The notes under the pieces were generated by a model that searched no databases, was not told the DNA's origin, and saw nothing but the letters and a program-made list of their open reading frames with translations. Below are positions 27,371-35,838 of a stretch of 64,000 nucleotides of DNA, piece by piece. Source of the DNA: Paenibacillus aceti. Its GTDB lineage: Bacteria; Bacillota; Bacilli; Paenibacillales; Paenibacillaceae. How positions within the stretch are numbered: position 1 is the first letter of the stretch; each line of letters opens with the position of its first letter. The translations under genes were made by a program, and so were the position numbers. The DNA lies in assembly GCF_003614185.1 (NCBI RefSeq), contig NZ_KZ987724.1, positions 4,720,046 through 4,784,045 on the forward strand, given 5' to 3'.

Positions 27371-27404
27371 AGTGGATAAAAGTCCGCCGGACGTTTTATC
27401 CACT
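27371..27404. promoter_or_regulatory. Long palindrome between pucR-like gene and allC
   Basis: AGTGGATAAAA and TTTTATCCACT flank GTCCGCCGGACG, itself nearly palindromic. It may be the operator of the PucR-type regulator or the terminator of its gene; no T-run follows in either direction. A smaller repeat, AAACAG-n7-CTGTTT, follows at 27414-27432. Confidence 0.5.
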
Positions 27405-27437
27405 TTGGGTAAAAACAGAGCTATGCTGTTTGAAAAA

Positions 27438-29120
27438 TCATCTTGCTATTTCTTTTTTTAACAAATTTAGAATCTTAATCCCAACGCGAACCTCGAGCAT
27501 TTCCTCCGAATCCTCAAAATCCATATCCGTGATCTCCTTGATTCGTTCCAGCCGGTACATCACGGTTTTATAATGGACGAACAGGTCCTGGGCGGCTTTG
27601 GCTGCATTTTGATTATGCTGCAGGAATATATCGAGCGTGTGGAGCAGATCATTCTTAATGGCGTTCTTGCTCTCAACCAGTCTGCATAGCGGAGCAGGGA
27701 TGAAGGAGGTGAGCGCCTCCTGCTCTGGAAACTGACACAACAGCCGGAATAGGCCGAGCTCCGAGAAGGCGGTGATCGATTCACTGCCATGTAGTACACC
27801 GCCGAGCTCTAAGGCATCTTGGGCTTCCTGATAGCTCTTCGACACCTCCATCGCCGTTTCCGCTATCCCTCCGATGCCGATCTGGACTACGATATCCTGG
27901 GTCTTTTCGCGGATATCTTTCTGAATTTCACGGGCTTTTTTCTTGACGGCTGACAGCCAGTCCTTGCTCTTAACTCCTTGCTGCTTGACGGGCAGGAGCA
28001 GAATGATCATATCGCTACGGCTGCGCATGATGCCGTTTTTGAAGCTGGAATGGATCGCCTCATGCAAATAAGTGAAGGTGTCACTTTGTAATTTTCGCAT
28101 ATTTTGCGGTTTATTCATTTCATTTTCACTAAGCGAGGAGAACTCTTCCTGGACATGGAATAACAATACGGCATACGAACGCTCCAGTTCCCAGCCGATC
28201 AGATTGGCCCGCTGGTAGATCGTCTCCAGCACCTGGGGTCTGCCCGCCAGCAGATCGTCAATGATGTCGTTCTTGAACTCTCGCTCCACCTCCGCCACGG
28301 CGAACTGCTTGACCAGCTCCAGGGACAGCGCTGTAGCGGCATTCTCTATCGCAATGAAATCGAGCTCCTCCAGTGGCCTGGTGGCCTCGGTGATAATTAG
28401 ATACACTTTAATATGATTAACCGTTCGAATCGGGACGACGACTTGATCGACATTTTTCACGGTGGGTTCGGATACTTGCGCTTTTCTCCAAAAATACGGG
28501 AATTTTGTCTCGAATATTTTCTCAAGCTCAATGTCCAGCTCCTGCTGCTCCAAGGGGATTGCGGATAGGGAGTCAGGGATCATACAGGCGAAATTTCGGT
28601 CATAGAGGGATACGGGGTTGCCGATCAGTTCCTCCAGAGTATCGATAATGGAATCCAGGCCTGCATCTGTCAGGGAGAGCGCAGTGAAGCGGTCATGGAC
28701 CTCTTTAAAATATTTAAGCTTCATCACCTGGTTATTGAACAGCTCCTCCATCACGGGATAGAGCACATCGACATACGGGATATCCTGAGGAATCTGAATG
28801 ATGGGCAGCCCAGCCCGCTCGCCGGTCTCTATGATGGCATCAGGGATTTCTTTGACAAAACGGTGATTCTTGATCATCAGAGCGCTGACCCCTCTTTCAG
28901 CCAGCCGAAGTATAAATATCCGCTGCTCTTCCTCCGAATAATTGAGAATCGGGTACAGGCTCGTCAGCAGCATCTCGCCGCCCTTCAGCCAATCCGCGAT
29001 ATCGGGAGCCTCCATGATCGTGATTCCTTTAATGACGTTGCATAGTCCGGCTTTGCCTCCCAGGACCTCGGCGTTCCTCAGCCTTTTCATTCTCAACACA
29101 TGTTCTACTCTAAACTCCAT
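27438..29120 (-). CDS. PucR-family transcriptional regulator of ureide catabolism
   Basis: The 560-residue protein has an N-terminal PucR sensor domain (about 5-125: LGGKAGLCNVIKGITIMEAP, then GEMLLTSL), a GGDEF-like/GAF-like middle (about 290-430) and a C-terminal helix-turn-helix (about 500-545: LLHTLDIFLQHNQNAAKAAQ, YKTVMYRLERIKEIT). In Bacillus, PucR activates purine and allantoin degradation genes. It lies immediately upstream of the all genes on the same strand but is separated by a 160-base intergenic region with its own signals. AAAGGAG upstream of the ATG gives the start. Confidence 0.9.
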   Translation of the reverse strand: MEFRVEHVLRMKRLRNAEVLGGKAGLCNVIKGITIMEAPDIADWLKGGEMLLTSLYPILNYSEEEQRIFILRLAERGVSALMIKNHRFVKEIPDAIIETGERAGLPIIQIPQDIPYVDVLYPVMEELFNNQVMKLKYFKEVHDRFTALSLTDAGLDSIIDTLEELIGNPVSLYDRNFACMIPDSLSAIPLEQQELDIELEKIFETKFPYFWRKAQVSEPTVKNVDQVVVPIRTVNHIKVYLIITEATRPLEELDFIAIENAATALSLELVKQFAVAEVEREFKNDIIDDLLAGRPQVLETIYQRANLIGWELERSYAVLLFHVQEEFSSLSENEMNKPQNMRKLQSDTFTYLHEAIHSSFKNGIMRSRSDMIILLLPVKQQGVKSKDWLSAVKKKAREIQKDIREKTQDIVVQIGIGGIAETAMEVSKSYQEAQDALELGGVLHGSESITAFSELGLFRLLCQFPEQEALTSFIPAPLCRLVESKNAIKNDLLHTLDIFLQHNQNAAKAAQDLFVHYKTVMYRLERIKEITDMDFEDSEEMLEVRVGIKILNLLKKEIAR

Positions 29121-29143
29121 TATCTAGTCTCCTTTGAAGCGAT

Positions 29144-29172
29144 AATCCCCATCTAAAGAGCAGACGGGGATT
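29144..29172. promoter_or_regulatory. Inverted repeat in the divergent region upstream of the pucR-like gene
   Basis: AATCCCCATCT-n7-AGACGGGGATT pairs over 11 positions with one mismatch, 24 bases upstream of the regulator start at 29120. It may be an operator or a leader hairpin. The rest of the 257-base interval up to 29378 shows no other feature. Confidence 0.35.
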
Positions 29173-29377
29173 TGATCGGGGATGGTAGATCATTGTTCTG
29201 TTCTCCTTTTTTCGACAAAAACTTTTCGATCTCCTGCACCATGCACGGATTGTTGAACCTGGCTTCCAAAGACAGTACGATAAGCATACGCAGCCGGGAG
29301 ATGTCCGGGCAGTTTGGAATATATTAGATAGCATTGACGGTTAGGACTGACAATATGAACGAGAAAGGGGATAAAAG

Positions 29378-30250
29378 ATGAGAACAATCTGCTATAAAAA
29401 GATTGGCGGAGTCGAGCTGCTTGGGGACTTCTATAGTACCGGTCAAGTGAATTCGCCTGTAGTCGTCTATATTCATGGGGGAGGCTTCATATGGGGGTCG
29501 AGACAGGAGATTGCCAAGGAGGAGGCCGAGCGCTACAACCAGGCCGGATTCCATGTGTTCTCGATCGATTATCGGTTAGCTCCGGAGACGAAGCTTGCAG
29601 CGATCGCTGAGGATATTCTCGATGCCATCCATTGGCTGCAGAATGAAGCGACTGATGTGCTGGGGATTGAGGTGCCTGCCATCGCTGTGGTTGGCCATTC
29701 GGCAGGAGGGTATCTTGCGCTGCTCGCCGGGGCGAGAGAGCCGAAGCTGAAGGCGGTCGTGTCTTTTTACGGATATGGGGATCTGCGGGCCGACTGGTCT
29801 ACCCAGCCGAGTCCATACTATCTGGAGAAGCCGATCGTACCCCGGAAGCTGGCGGATCATTTGATCACAGACCGCATACTAACGGAAGCTTCTGTTCAAC
29901 GCAGATACGGCCTTTACCTATATCATCGTCAACAAGGGAGCTGGGTTCAGGCAGTCACCGGGCTTGATTCTGAGCGGGATCGCGCGGAGCTGGAACTGCT
30001 CTGTCCTGTGGAGTCCGTAACGTCCGCTTTCCCGCCGGTTATGCTACTGCATGGTGAGCAGGATCAGGATGTGCCGTGTACAGAATCCCTGCTCATGGCG
30101 GAACGTTTGCACCGTGCCGGAGTTGCTCACACGCTCGTTACTTTGCCTGGTGAAGATCATTTGTTTGATCAACAGAAGGGGAAGGAGAGTGTCCGGCAGG
30201 TCTTGGCCCAGGAGCTTGATTTCCTTCGCGAGCATTTAACGTCTGTATAA
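29378..30250 (+). CDS. Alpha/beta hydrolase, hormone-sensitive-lipase-like esterase
   Basis: The 290-residue cytoplasmic esterase has the oxyanion motif HGGGF (VVVYIHGGGFIWGS near residues 29-42), the nucleophile motif GHSAGG (about 109-114), and an Asp/His pair in GEQDQDVP and GEDHLFD. Members hydrolyse short acyl esters of small molecules. AAAGGGG upstream supports the ATG. It is transcribed divergently from the ureide operon, but nothing ties it to that pathway. It is followed 116 bases later by the large secreted protein gene. Confidence 0.88.
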   Translation: MRTICYKKIGGVELLGDFYSTGQVNSPVVVYIHGGGFIWGSRQEIAKEEAERYNQAGFHVFSIDYRLAPETKLAAIAEDILDAIHWLQNEATDVLGIEVPAIAVVGHSAGGYLALLAGAREPKLKAVVSFYGYGDLRADWSTQPSPYYLEKPIVPRKLADHLITDRILTEASVQRRYGLYLYHRQQGSWVQAVTGLDSERDRAELELLCPVESVTSAFPPVMLLHGEQDQDVPCTESLLMAERLHRAGVAHTLVTLPGEDHLFDQQKGKESVRQVLAQELDFLREHLTSV

Positions 30251-30366
30251 TTTTTCCGCGAAAGCTCTGAATTTACATAAACCTGAACATCATTTAGTCC
30301 TCCAATAATAATCCGATGTAAGAATGAAGATGTTGTACTAGTATTTATCAATCGGGGAGGGTAATG

Positions 30367-33300
30367 ATGAACAAATGGTCTAGAGTCATATCCAAATGGT
30401 TAAAATCAGGTATCGCACTGTCATTAGCATTATCGCTTCAACTCGGGTTGGGCCAGGAGGCCCCGTCTGCTCATGCGGAAGGCCCGAATGATCCCGCGCC
30501 ATTTATTGCCGCGAAGGTCGTTAATGAGAACGCTGGGAAAAAAGTGCTCTTCGACAATACGCATGGGCAGACAGCGGGAGCCGCCGATTGGGTGATCGAC
30601 GGGGGCTTCTCGGACTTCGGCAATGCGTTAGCCAACAATGGGTATGATGTGAAGGAGCTTCGCAAGCCTACATCATTTACTTACAATGATCTGAAGGATT
30701 ATGAAGTATTCGTCATTGCTGAGCCTAATATTCCTTTTAAGCAAAGCGAGCAGCAGGCGATGGAGCAATACGTAGAAGAGGGTGGCAGCATCTTCTTCAT
30801 CGGGGATCATTACAACGCGGATCGCAACAAGAATCGTTGGGACGGTTCTGAAGCGATTAACGGATATCGCCGGGGAGCGTGGGAAGACCCCAAGAAGGGA
30901 ATGAGCACGGAGGAGAAAAATGCAGCGGCCATGCAAGGAGTTGTCAGCTCCGATTGGCTCGCTGATAATTTCGGTGTTCGGTTCCGTTATAATGCCTTGG
31001 GTGATATCAACGCTAATGATATCGTAGCCCCGAATCAGGCCTTCGGGATTACGCAAGGGGTGTCCAAGGTAGCGATGCATGCCGGTTCCACGCTGGCGAT
31101 TACAGATCCGAATAGAGCGAAAGGGATCGTGTATCTTCCGCAGACCAATGCAGCTTGGCCTAATGCGGTGGATCAAGGCGTCTATAATGGCGGCGGGAAG
31201 GCGGAAGGCCCCTATGTCGCCGTCTCCAAGGTCGGTCTGGGTAAGGCAGCATTCATCGGGGATTCCTCTCCGGTAGAGGATGCTTCGCCGAAATATCTGC
31301 GCGAAGAGACGGGAACCAAGAAGACCACCTATGACGGGTTCAAGGAGCAGGATGATGCGAAGCTGCTCGTGAATCTGGTAGATTGGCTATCGGAGCAGGA
31401 GAATTATACGGGTCTGAATCAGGTGAGCGGCTTGCAGCTTGATGCGGCGACTGAGCTGCTGCCATTCGAGGCGCCTGCCGCCTCCACTGAGCCTCAGGCT
31501 GAGCCATGGTCGGCTCCAGCTGCAGGATACAAGTGGTGGGATTCCTCGACCTTCAAGGCAGGCTCCTATGGTGGGCCGGCAGCGAGCGCGAATGCCGCTT
31601 ATTCCTTCGTGCATCAAGCGCTTCTCCCTAATGCCCAGGATTTTCAAATCCGTGTTGTGGTGGATCAACTCCCAGCCAACTCTACGGTATCCGGTCTGGG
31701 CCTGGGAATCTATCTGACTGGCGGCACGCAGGTCGCCAAGGTTCAGAATGCAGACGGCAGCTGGCCTTCGGCTTACGGATACAGCCAAACCTTCAGCGTC
31801 ACCTCCAACAGCCAGGGCCGCGCCTATAAAGATCTGACTGTTAGAATCAAGCCAGGTACAGCGGGAGCCGCGAATCTCAGATTAAGACAGAATGGCAATA
31901 ATCTGTTGACTACATCTGTGACACTAGCTAATGTGCCTGCCGAACCGCTTCCAGAAGAAGGCGGCTCCACTCCGCTTCCTGCTCTGAGCACGATTGCAGA
32001 GGGAAGGGGCAAGCCGGAGGGAAGCGTAGTTACGCTGCAGGGCACGATTACGACCGAACCGGGCTCGTTCGGCGGGCAAGCTTTTTATATGCAGGATGAG
32101 ACGGGCGGTATTTATGTGTATCAGAGTACGGGCGGTTTCCATCAAGGCGATATAGTTAAGATTACTGCTCCGCTCACTCTTTACAATACGGAGCTTGAGC
32201 TCGCCGATCCGCTCGCGATCGAGAAGGTTGGAACGGCTGAGCTGCCTGCATCGAAGCAAGTAGTTTCGGTGAATGCAGATAATCAAGGCCAACTGGTCGA
32301 GCTGAGACAGGCGAAGATTCAGAATATCATCGCGGCGGCTCCGACAGGTTCGTTTGAGTTTGATGTAGTTCGTGATGGGATCAGCAATCATGTGCGTGTG
32401 GATGCCAGAACAGGGCTGCAGCTTGCCGATTTTCCTTATGAGGAAGGTCAGGTTGTTGATTTGCGGGGGATCTCCGCCATTTTCAAAGGCGTCTATCAGT
32501 TGAAGCCGCGGGGGTTGAGCGATATTTCGCTCTCCCCAGCTGCTGTTGCGCCGGTGACCACGGCGATGCTCTCTGAGGTGCCTAACGGTAACGGTTGGTT
32601 TAAGCACGGGGTTAAGCTTACGCTGAGCGTGGAGGGGCAAGAGAGTGGCGGTAGCGGCAATGGAGGTACGACTGGTAGTACGGGGGGTACGACGACGAAG
32701 TATGCGGTAAATGGCGGGCCAGAGACGGTTTATACCGAGCCTGTAGTGATTGACTCTGAGGGCGCTCATACGGTTCGATATTTCTCTGTGAGTGCGGCAG
32801 GTTATGTGGAAGAGGCGAAGTCTATCGAGGTCAAGCTGGATCTGACCGCGCCAGCCGTTACGTTGACCCAATCGGGCCAAGTGGTTGGTGATGTGCGGGA
32901 GCAGGATATTTTGAAGTTTGAACTGAGCAGCTCGGATGCGGGGTCTGGCGTAGCTGCGGAGAAGCTGTGGATTGATGGGCAAGAAGTGGCAAGCGGACAG
33001 GCTGTTGCCGCGAAGGATCTTGGTCTGGGCGAGCACACGGTGAAGTATGCGGTGGAGGATTTGGCAGGAAATATTGCTCAGGATAGCGTTGTTTTTCGTG
33101 TGAGCGCGGACGGGGACAAGCCACAGCCGAAGGGAGCTCCAGGAAAGCCTGTACTGTCCAGCACGAGTGGACATGCTAACGGGCTTCGGGAAGGAAATTT
33201 CAAGATTCAAATGAATATGTGGTGGGGCAATAATGGTACAGAGTTCAAGCTATATGAGAATGGTGAACTGATCCATAATATTGCCTTATCAGATGCATCC

Positions 33301-33711
33301 CCGACTGCCCAATTCGCAAGCGTGGATATAGCTGGTAGAGCGAATGGTACCTATGTCTATACCGGGGAGCTGATCAACTCGCAAGGCTCGACCAAGTCCC
33401 AGGAGTTAGTCGTCGTTGTGACTGATGCCTCTCCAGGCAAGCCGGTCCTCTCGCAGGATAACTGGGACGGCGATGGAAACTATAATGTCTCCATGAACAT
33501 GTGGTGGGGAACGAATGCTGCGGAGTATCGGCTATATGAGAACAGCGTATTGATAGATACGCAGAATCTATCCATCAACACCCCCTCTGCACAACGCGCT
33601 GTAACCTACCTGTCCAACCGCGCCGTCGGCACCTACGAATACCGCGCCGAATTGATCAACGCCGCGGGTGTAACTTCCAGCGAGGTGATTACGGTTCGGG
33701 TGAGCAAGTAA
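30367..33711 (+). CDS. Large secreted multidomain protein with OB-fold and ChiA-N-like domains
   Basis: The protein has about 1114 residues with a signal peptide ending SAHAEG. In order: a GATase-like/DUF4350-like domain (about 45-335; KVLFDNTHGQTAGAADWVID, EEGGSIFFIGDHYN), a strand-rich linker (about 370-525), an OB-fold domain of the secreted-nuclease type (about 540-710; GTITTEPGSFGGQAFYMQDE), an OmpL47-type Ig-like region with a Gly/Thr-rich insertion (about 725-910), and two C-terminal chitinase-A-N-like modules (about 925-1020 and 1025-1114) each containing MNMWWG and LYEN. I see no certain catalytic domain. Its likely role is extracellular polysaccharide or nucleic-acid binding. The second ATG (30367) has better spacing from GGAGGG than 30364. 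Confidence 0.8.
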   Translation: MNKWSRVISKWLKSGIALSLALSLQLGLGQEAPSAHAEGPNDPAPFIAAKVVNENAGKKVLFDNTHGQTAGAADWVIDGGFSDFGNALANNGYDVKELRKPTSFTYNDLKDYEVFVIAEPNIPFKQSEQQAMEQYVEEGGSIFFIGDHYNADRNKNRWDGSEAINGYRRGAWEDPKKGMSTEEKNAAAMQGVVSSDWLADNFGVRFRYNALGDINANDIVAPNQAFGITQGVSKVAMHAGSTLAITDPNRAKGIVYLPQTNAAWPNAVDQGVYNGGGKAEGPYVAVSKVGLGKAAFIGDSSPVEDASPKYLREETGTKKTTYDGFKEQDDAKLLVNLVDWLSEQENYTGLNQVSGLQLDAATELLPFEAPAASTEPQAEPWSAPAAGYKWWDSSTFKAGSYGGPAASANAAYSFVHQALLPNAQDFQIRVVVDQLPANSTVSGLGLGIYLTGGTQVAKVQNADGSWPSAYGYSQTFSVTSNSQGRAYKDLTVRIKPGTAGAANLRLRQNGNNLLTTSVTLANVPAEPLPEEGGSTPLPALSTIAEGRGKPEGSVVTLQGTITTEPGSFGGQAFYMQDETGGIYVYQSTGGFHQGDIVKITAPLTLYNTELELADPLAIEKVGTAELPASKQVVSVNADNQGQLVELRQAKIQNIIAAAPTGSFEFDVVRDGISNHVRVDARTGLQLADFPYEEGQVVDLRGISAIFKGVYQLKPRGLSDISLSPAAVAPVTTAMLSEVPNGNGWFKHGVKLTLSVEGQESGGSGNGGTTGSTGGTTTKYAVNGGPETVYTEPVVIDSEGAHTVRYFSVSAAGYVEEAKSIEVKLDLTAPAVTLTQSGQVVGDVREQDILKFELSSSDAGSGVAAEKLWIDGQEVASGQAVAAKDLGLGEHTVKYAVEDLAGNIAQDSVVFRVSADGDKPQPKGAPGKPVLSSTSGHANGLREGNFKIQMNMWWGNNGTEFKLYENGELIHNIALSDASPTAQFASVDIAGRANGTYVYTGELINSQGSTKSQELVVVVTDASPGKPVLSQDNWDGDGNYNVSMNMWWGTNAAEYRLYENSVLIDTQNLSINTPSAQRAVTYLSNRAVGTYEYRAELINAAGVTSSEVITVRVSK

Positions 33712-33811
33712 TTGGGATTAGAGTACGTAGTAGGGGGCAGAACTTTGTCCCTTTCCTTGAGGCTCGACCTTTTAGGAGCCTTTTAGGACATTTTGGACTT
33801 TATAGAGCTTC

Positions 33812-33998
33812 AAACCTGCAAAAATGCATCTTTTTTTGCTGTGATACCCCTCAACGAGAACAAAGCCTGCAAAAATGCAGGCTTTTCACTTTAAAAAGCG
33901 ATAATAGAAGTAAAATGGCTGAAATTCCTGCATTTTCGCAGGTATTTACTCAAAAAGGGGAAAATTAGGCGAAATTCCTGCATTTTCGCAGGCTTTTT
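33812..33998. repeat. Family A intergenic palindrome array, copy 2, four units
   Basis: Units are at 33813-33830 (aacctgcaaaaatgcatc), 33863-33882 (agcctgcaaaaatgcaggct), 33925-33942 and 33975-33992 (ttcctgcattttcgcagg). The first two face one way and the last two the other. It lies between convergent genes. Confidence 0.75.
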
Positions 33999-34358
33999 CT
34001 AAACGTCCAGCACCCCGCACCAATATCCCGTCTGAACGTCCTGACCTAAGCCCCAAACGCCCAGCACCAAGCGAACAAACCGCCCCGCAGCACCAGCTCA
34101 GCCCAAGTTACTAACCTTCCCTAGCCAATACCCGGAATTAGCATTCAACGAGGCTCCTCGCACCACAGCATCCTGCAATGTTCAATACCCGCCACTACCA
34201 TCCACAGCGCCTTGCTCGAATCCAACACGACCTCCAGCACCCAGCACACCACACCATCTCGCCCCCACTGAGCGACCAACTGGTACAGCATGCACAGCGT
34301 GCTTGGCCTTTAAACAGCGCCCGCACCTGTGGCCTCACTAACCGCTTAAGAAATCCGC
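33999..34358. other. Non-coding G-poor, C/A-rich tract
   Basis: The plus strand is strikingly poor in G and rich in C and A for over 300 bases (for example cccagcaccccgcaccaat). I see no convincing gene in it. A similar tract follows the family B array at 60470-60735. Confidence 0.55.
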
Positions 34359-35132
34359 CTACAGGATCTGTGCATATTTCAGGCCGTGGAGGATGCCGCC
34401 CTGGTCGACGTGGCTGGTTACATAGTTGGCATAGGGGAGCAGGTCCTCATGGGAATTGCCCATAGCGATGCCAAGGCCTACGGTGGACAGCATTTCCTTG
34501 TCGTTCAGGCCGTCACCGAAGGCGATCGCCTGCTCTGGCTCCAGCTCCAGAAGACGGAGCATGGCCTTGACCCCCTCCGCTTTGGAAGAGTCAGCTGGCA
34601 GTACGTCCATCGCCGTTTTATGCCAACGAATGTAACGCAGCCCTGGAATTTGCTTCTGATATATAGGTTCATCCTGTTCTTCACAGTGCAGAAAGACTTG
34701 ATAGATATCCGCCTTGGTCCAGAAGTCGGGATCATAGCCAGGTAGATCGACCTTCAGGGATAGAACGGCATTTTGAACAGAAGGGTCAATCTCATTATTG
34801 GCATAGAATTCCGCACTTCCCTCAAACACCAGCGAATGACGGTGCTCCGTCGACAGTCTGACCAATGCTTCCACATCAGTCCGCGGTATCGGATGCTGGT
34901 AGATCGTTTTGCCTTTATATACGACATAACCCCCGTTCAGACTTACATAGGATTCGATTCCCAGCTGCTGGGCCAGCTTCTCAAAGAAATACGGTGCCCG
35001 CCCTGTAGCGATAACGGGCTCGACCCCGCGCCGCTTCGTCTCGGCGACCGCTTCGATGGTGTCCAGCGGAATCTTCTTCTCATCATTCACGAGCGTACCG
35101 TCAATATCAAAAAAGGCAATTCTATAATTCAT
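34359..35132 (-). CDS. Cof-type HAD-superfamily phosphatase
   Basis: The 257-residue enzyme has motif I FFDIDGTLVND at residues 7-17 (nucleophile Asp), motif II in the PVIATGRAP segment, and motifs III/IV as K (SSKAEGVKAML) and FGDGLNDKEML. The cap between motifs II and III is of the Cof/type IIB class. Such enzymes dephosphorylate sugar phosphates, FMN or PLP; the substrate here is unknown. I start at 35132 (MNYRIAFF) rather than 35192, because the upstream 20 residues are not family-like and GGAG lies before the later ATG. Confidence 0.88.
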   Translation of the reverse strand: MNYRIAFFDIDGTLVNDEKKIPLDTIEAVAETKRRGVEPVIATGRAPYFFEKLAQQLGIESYVSLNGGYVVYKGKTIYQHPIPRTDVEALVRLSTEHRHSLVFEGSAEFYANNEIDPSVQNAVLSLKVDLPGYDPDFWTKADIYQVFLHCEEQDEPIYQKQIPGLRYIRWHKTAMDVLPADSSKAEGVKAMLRLLELEPEQAIAFGDGLNDKEMLSTVGLGIAMGNSHEDLLPYANYVTSHVDQGGILHGLKYAQIL

Positions 35133-35366
35133 CAATTCGTTGTCTCCTATCCTCTGAAGTATCTCTCTACTAATATGGACGTAATATACCATCCGCTTGA
35201 GCGGGTGGCAAGCTACAGACAGGCCCGGATCAACAGTTTATAGCTTGGAACTGGTTGCTGCAGATTCATGAAATACATAAGCCGAGTATAAATCCGCACC
35301 GACTGAGGCTTCATAGATATAGTACAATTATCTAACAGATGGCTTATTCATGAAAGGATGAAAAGA

Positions 35367-35705
35367 ATGGACAAGAAGGTTATTTTTCTGACTACAGACA
35401 GTTTGGGGAACGGTGATACAGAGCTAGGGGCGCAGCTGTTGGAGACATTCGTAAATCTGCTTAAGCAGCGTCAGCCCTTGCCTGTAGCAGTATTTTGTGT
35501 GAACCGTGGGGTACTGGCTTTAACGGAGCAGTCATTTGCATCCCTCCATTTAAAGGAGCTTCAAGATAAGGGCGTACCTGTTCTTGCCTGTGGTACCTGT
35601 GTCGATTATTATCAAATCCGCGAACAGTTAGTAGCCGGAGAAGTGTCGAGTATGGGGCATTTCATGGAACTGGCGGAGAAGTACGAGGTTGTTACTATCG
35701 CATAG
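35367..35705 (+). CDS. DsrE-family protein, YedF C-terminal-like
   Basis: The 112-residue protein contains the DsrE fold with TTDSLGNGDTELGAQLLETF at the start and the conserved ACGTCVDYY motif near residue 75, whose Cys residues are typical of sulfur-relay or YedF-like proteins linked to selenium or sulfur metabolism. The N-terminal TusA domain found in full YedF is absent. The ATG at 35367 is spaced seven bases from AAGGA; the one at 35358 overlaps it. It stands alone between two minus-strand genes, so its partners cannot be read from context. Confidence 0.82.
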   Translation: MDKKVIFLTTDSLGNGDTELGAQLLETFVNLLKQRQPLPVAVFCVNRGVLALTEQSFASLHLKELQDKGVPVLACGTCVDYYQIREQLVAGEVSSMGHFMELAEKYEVVTIA

Positions 35706-35750
35706 CATTCGGGAGGAATGTCACTAACGGCAAATTCCCTATTCTCATAG

Positions 35751-35798
35751 AAAAAGGGGCGTCTCCAAGTCGAAAAATCGACATTTGGGACAGCCCCT
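35751..35798 (-). terminator. Terminator of the LPXTG protein gene, dispersed hairpin copy 2
   Basis: On the minus strand GGGGCTGTCCCAAAtGTCGA-ttt-TCGACttGGaGACGCCCC is followed by TTTTT. It is closely similar to 4094-4141. It could also serve the plus-strand DsrE gene ending at 35705. Confidence 0.75.
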
Positions 35799-35838
35799 GC
35801 TTTACTTTTTAGTTATAAAGGATGGTTAAGGCTTCATC

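Noticed and set aside
31924-33210. Minus-strand ORF of 428 codons opposite the large secreted protein
   Set aside because: It is antisense to a well-supported gene with clear domains, has Arg/Leu-rich antisense-type composition and no ribosome binding site.
34178-34465. Plus-strand ORF in the G-poor tract
   Set aside because: No start signal, and its end overlaps the phosphatase gene on the other strand.
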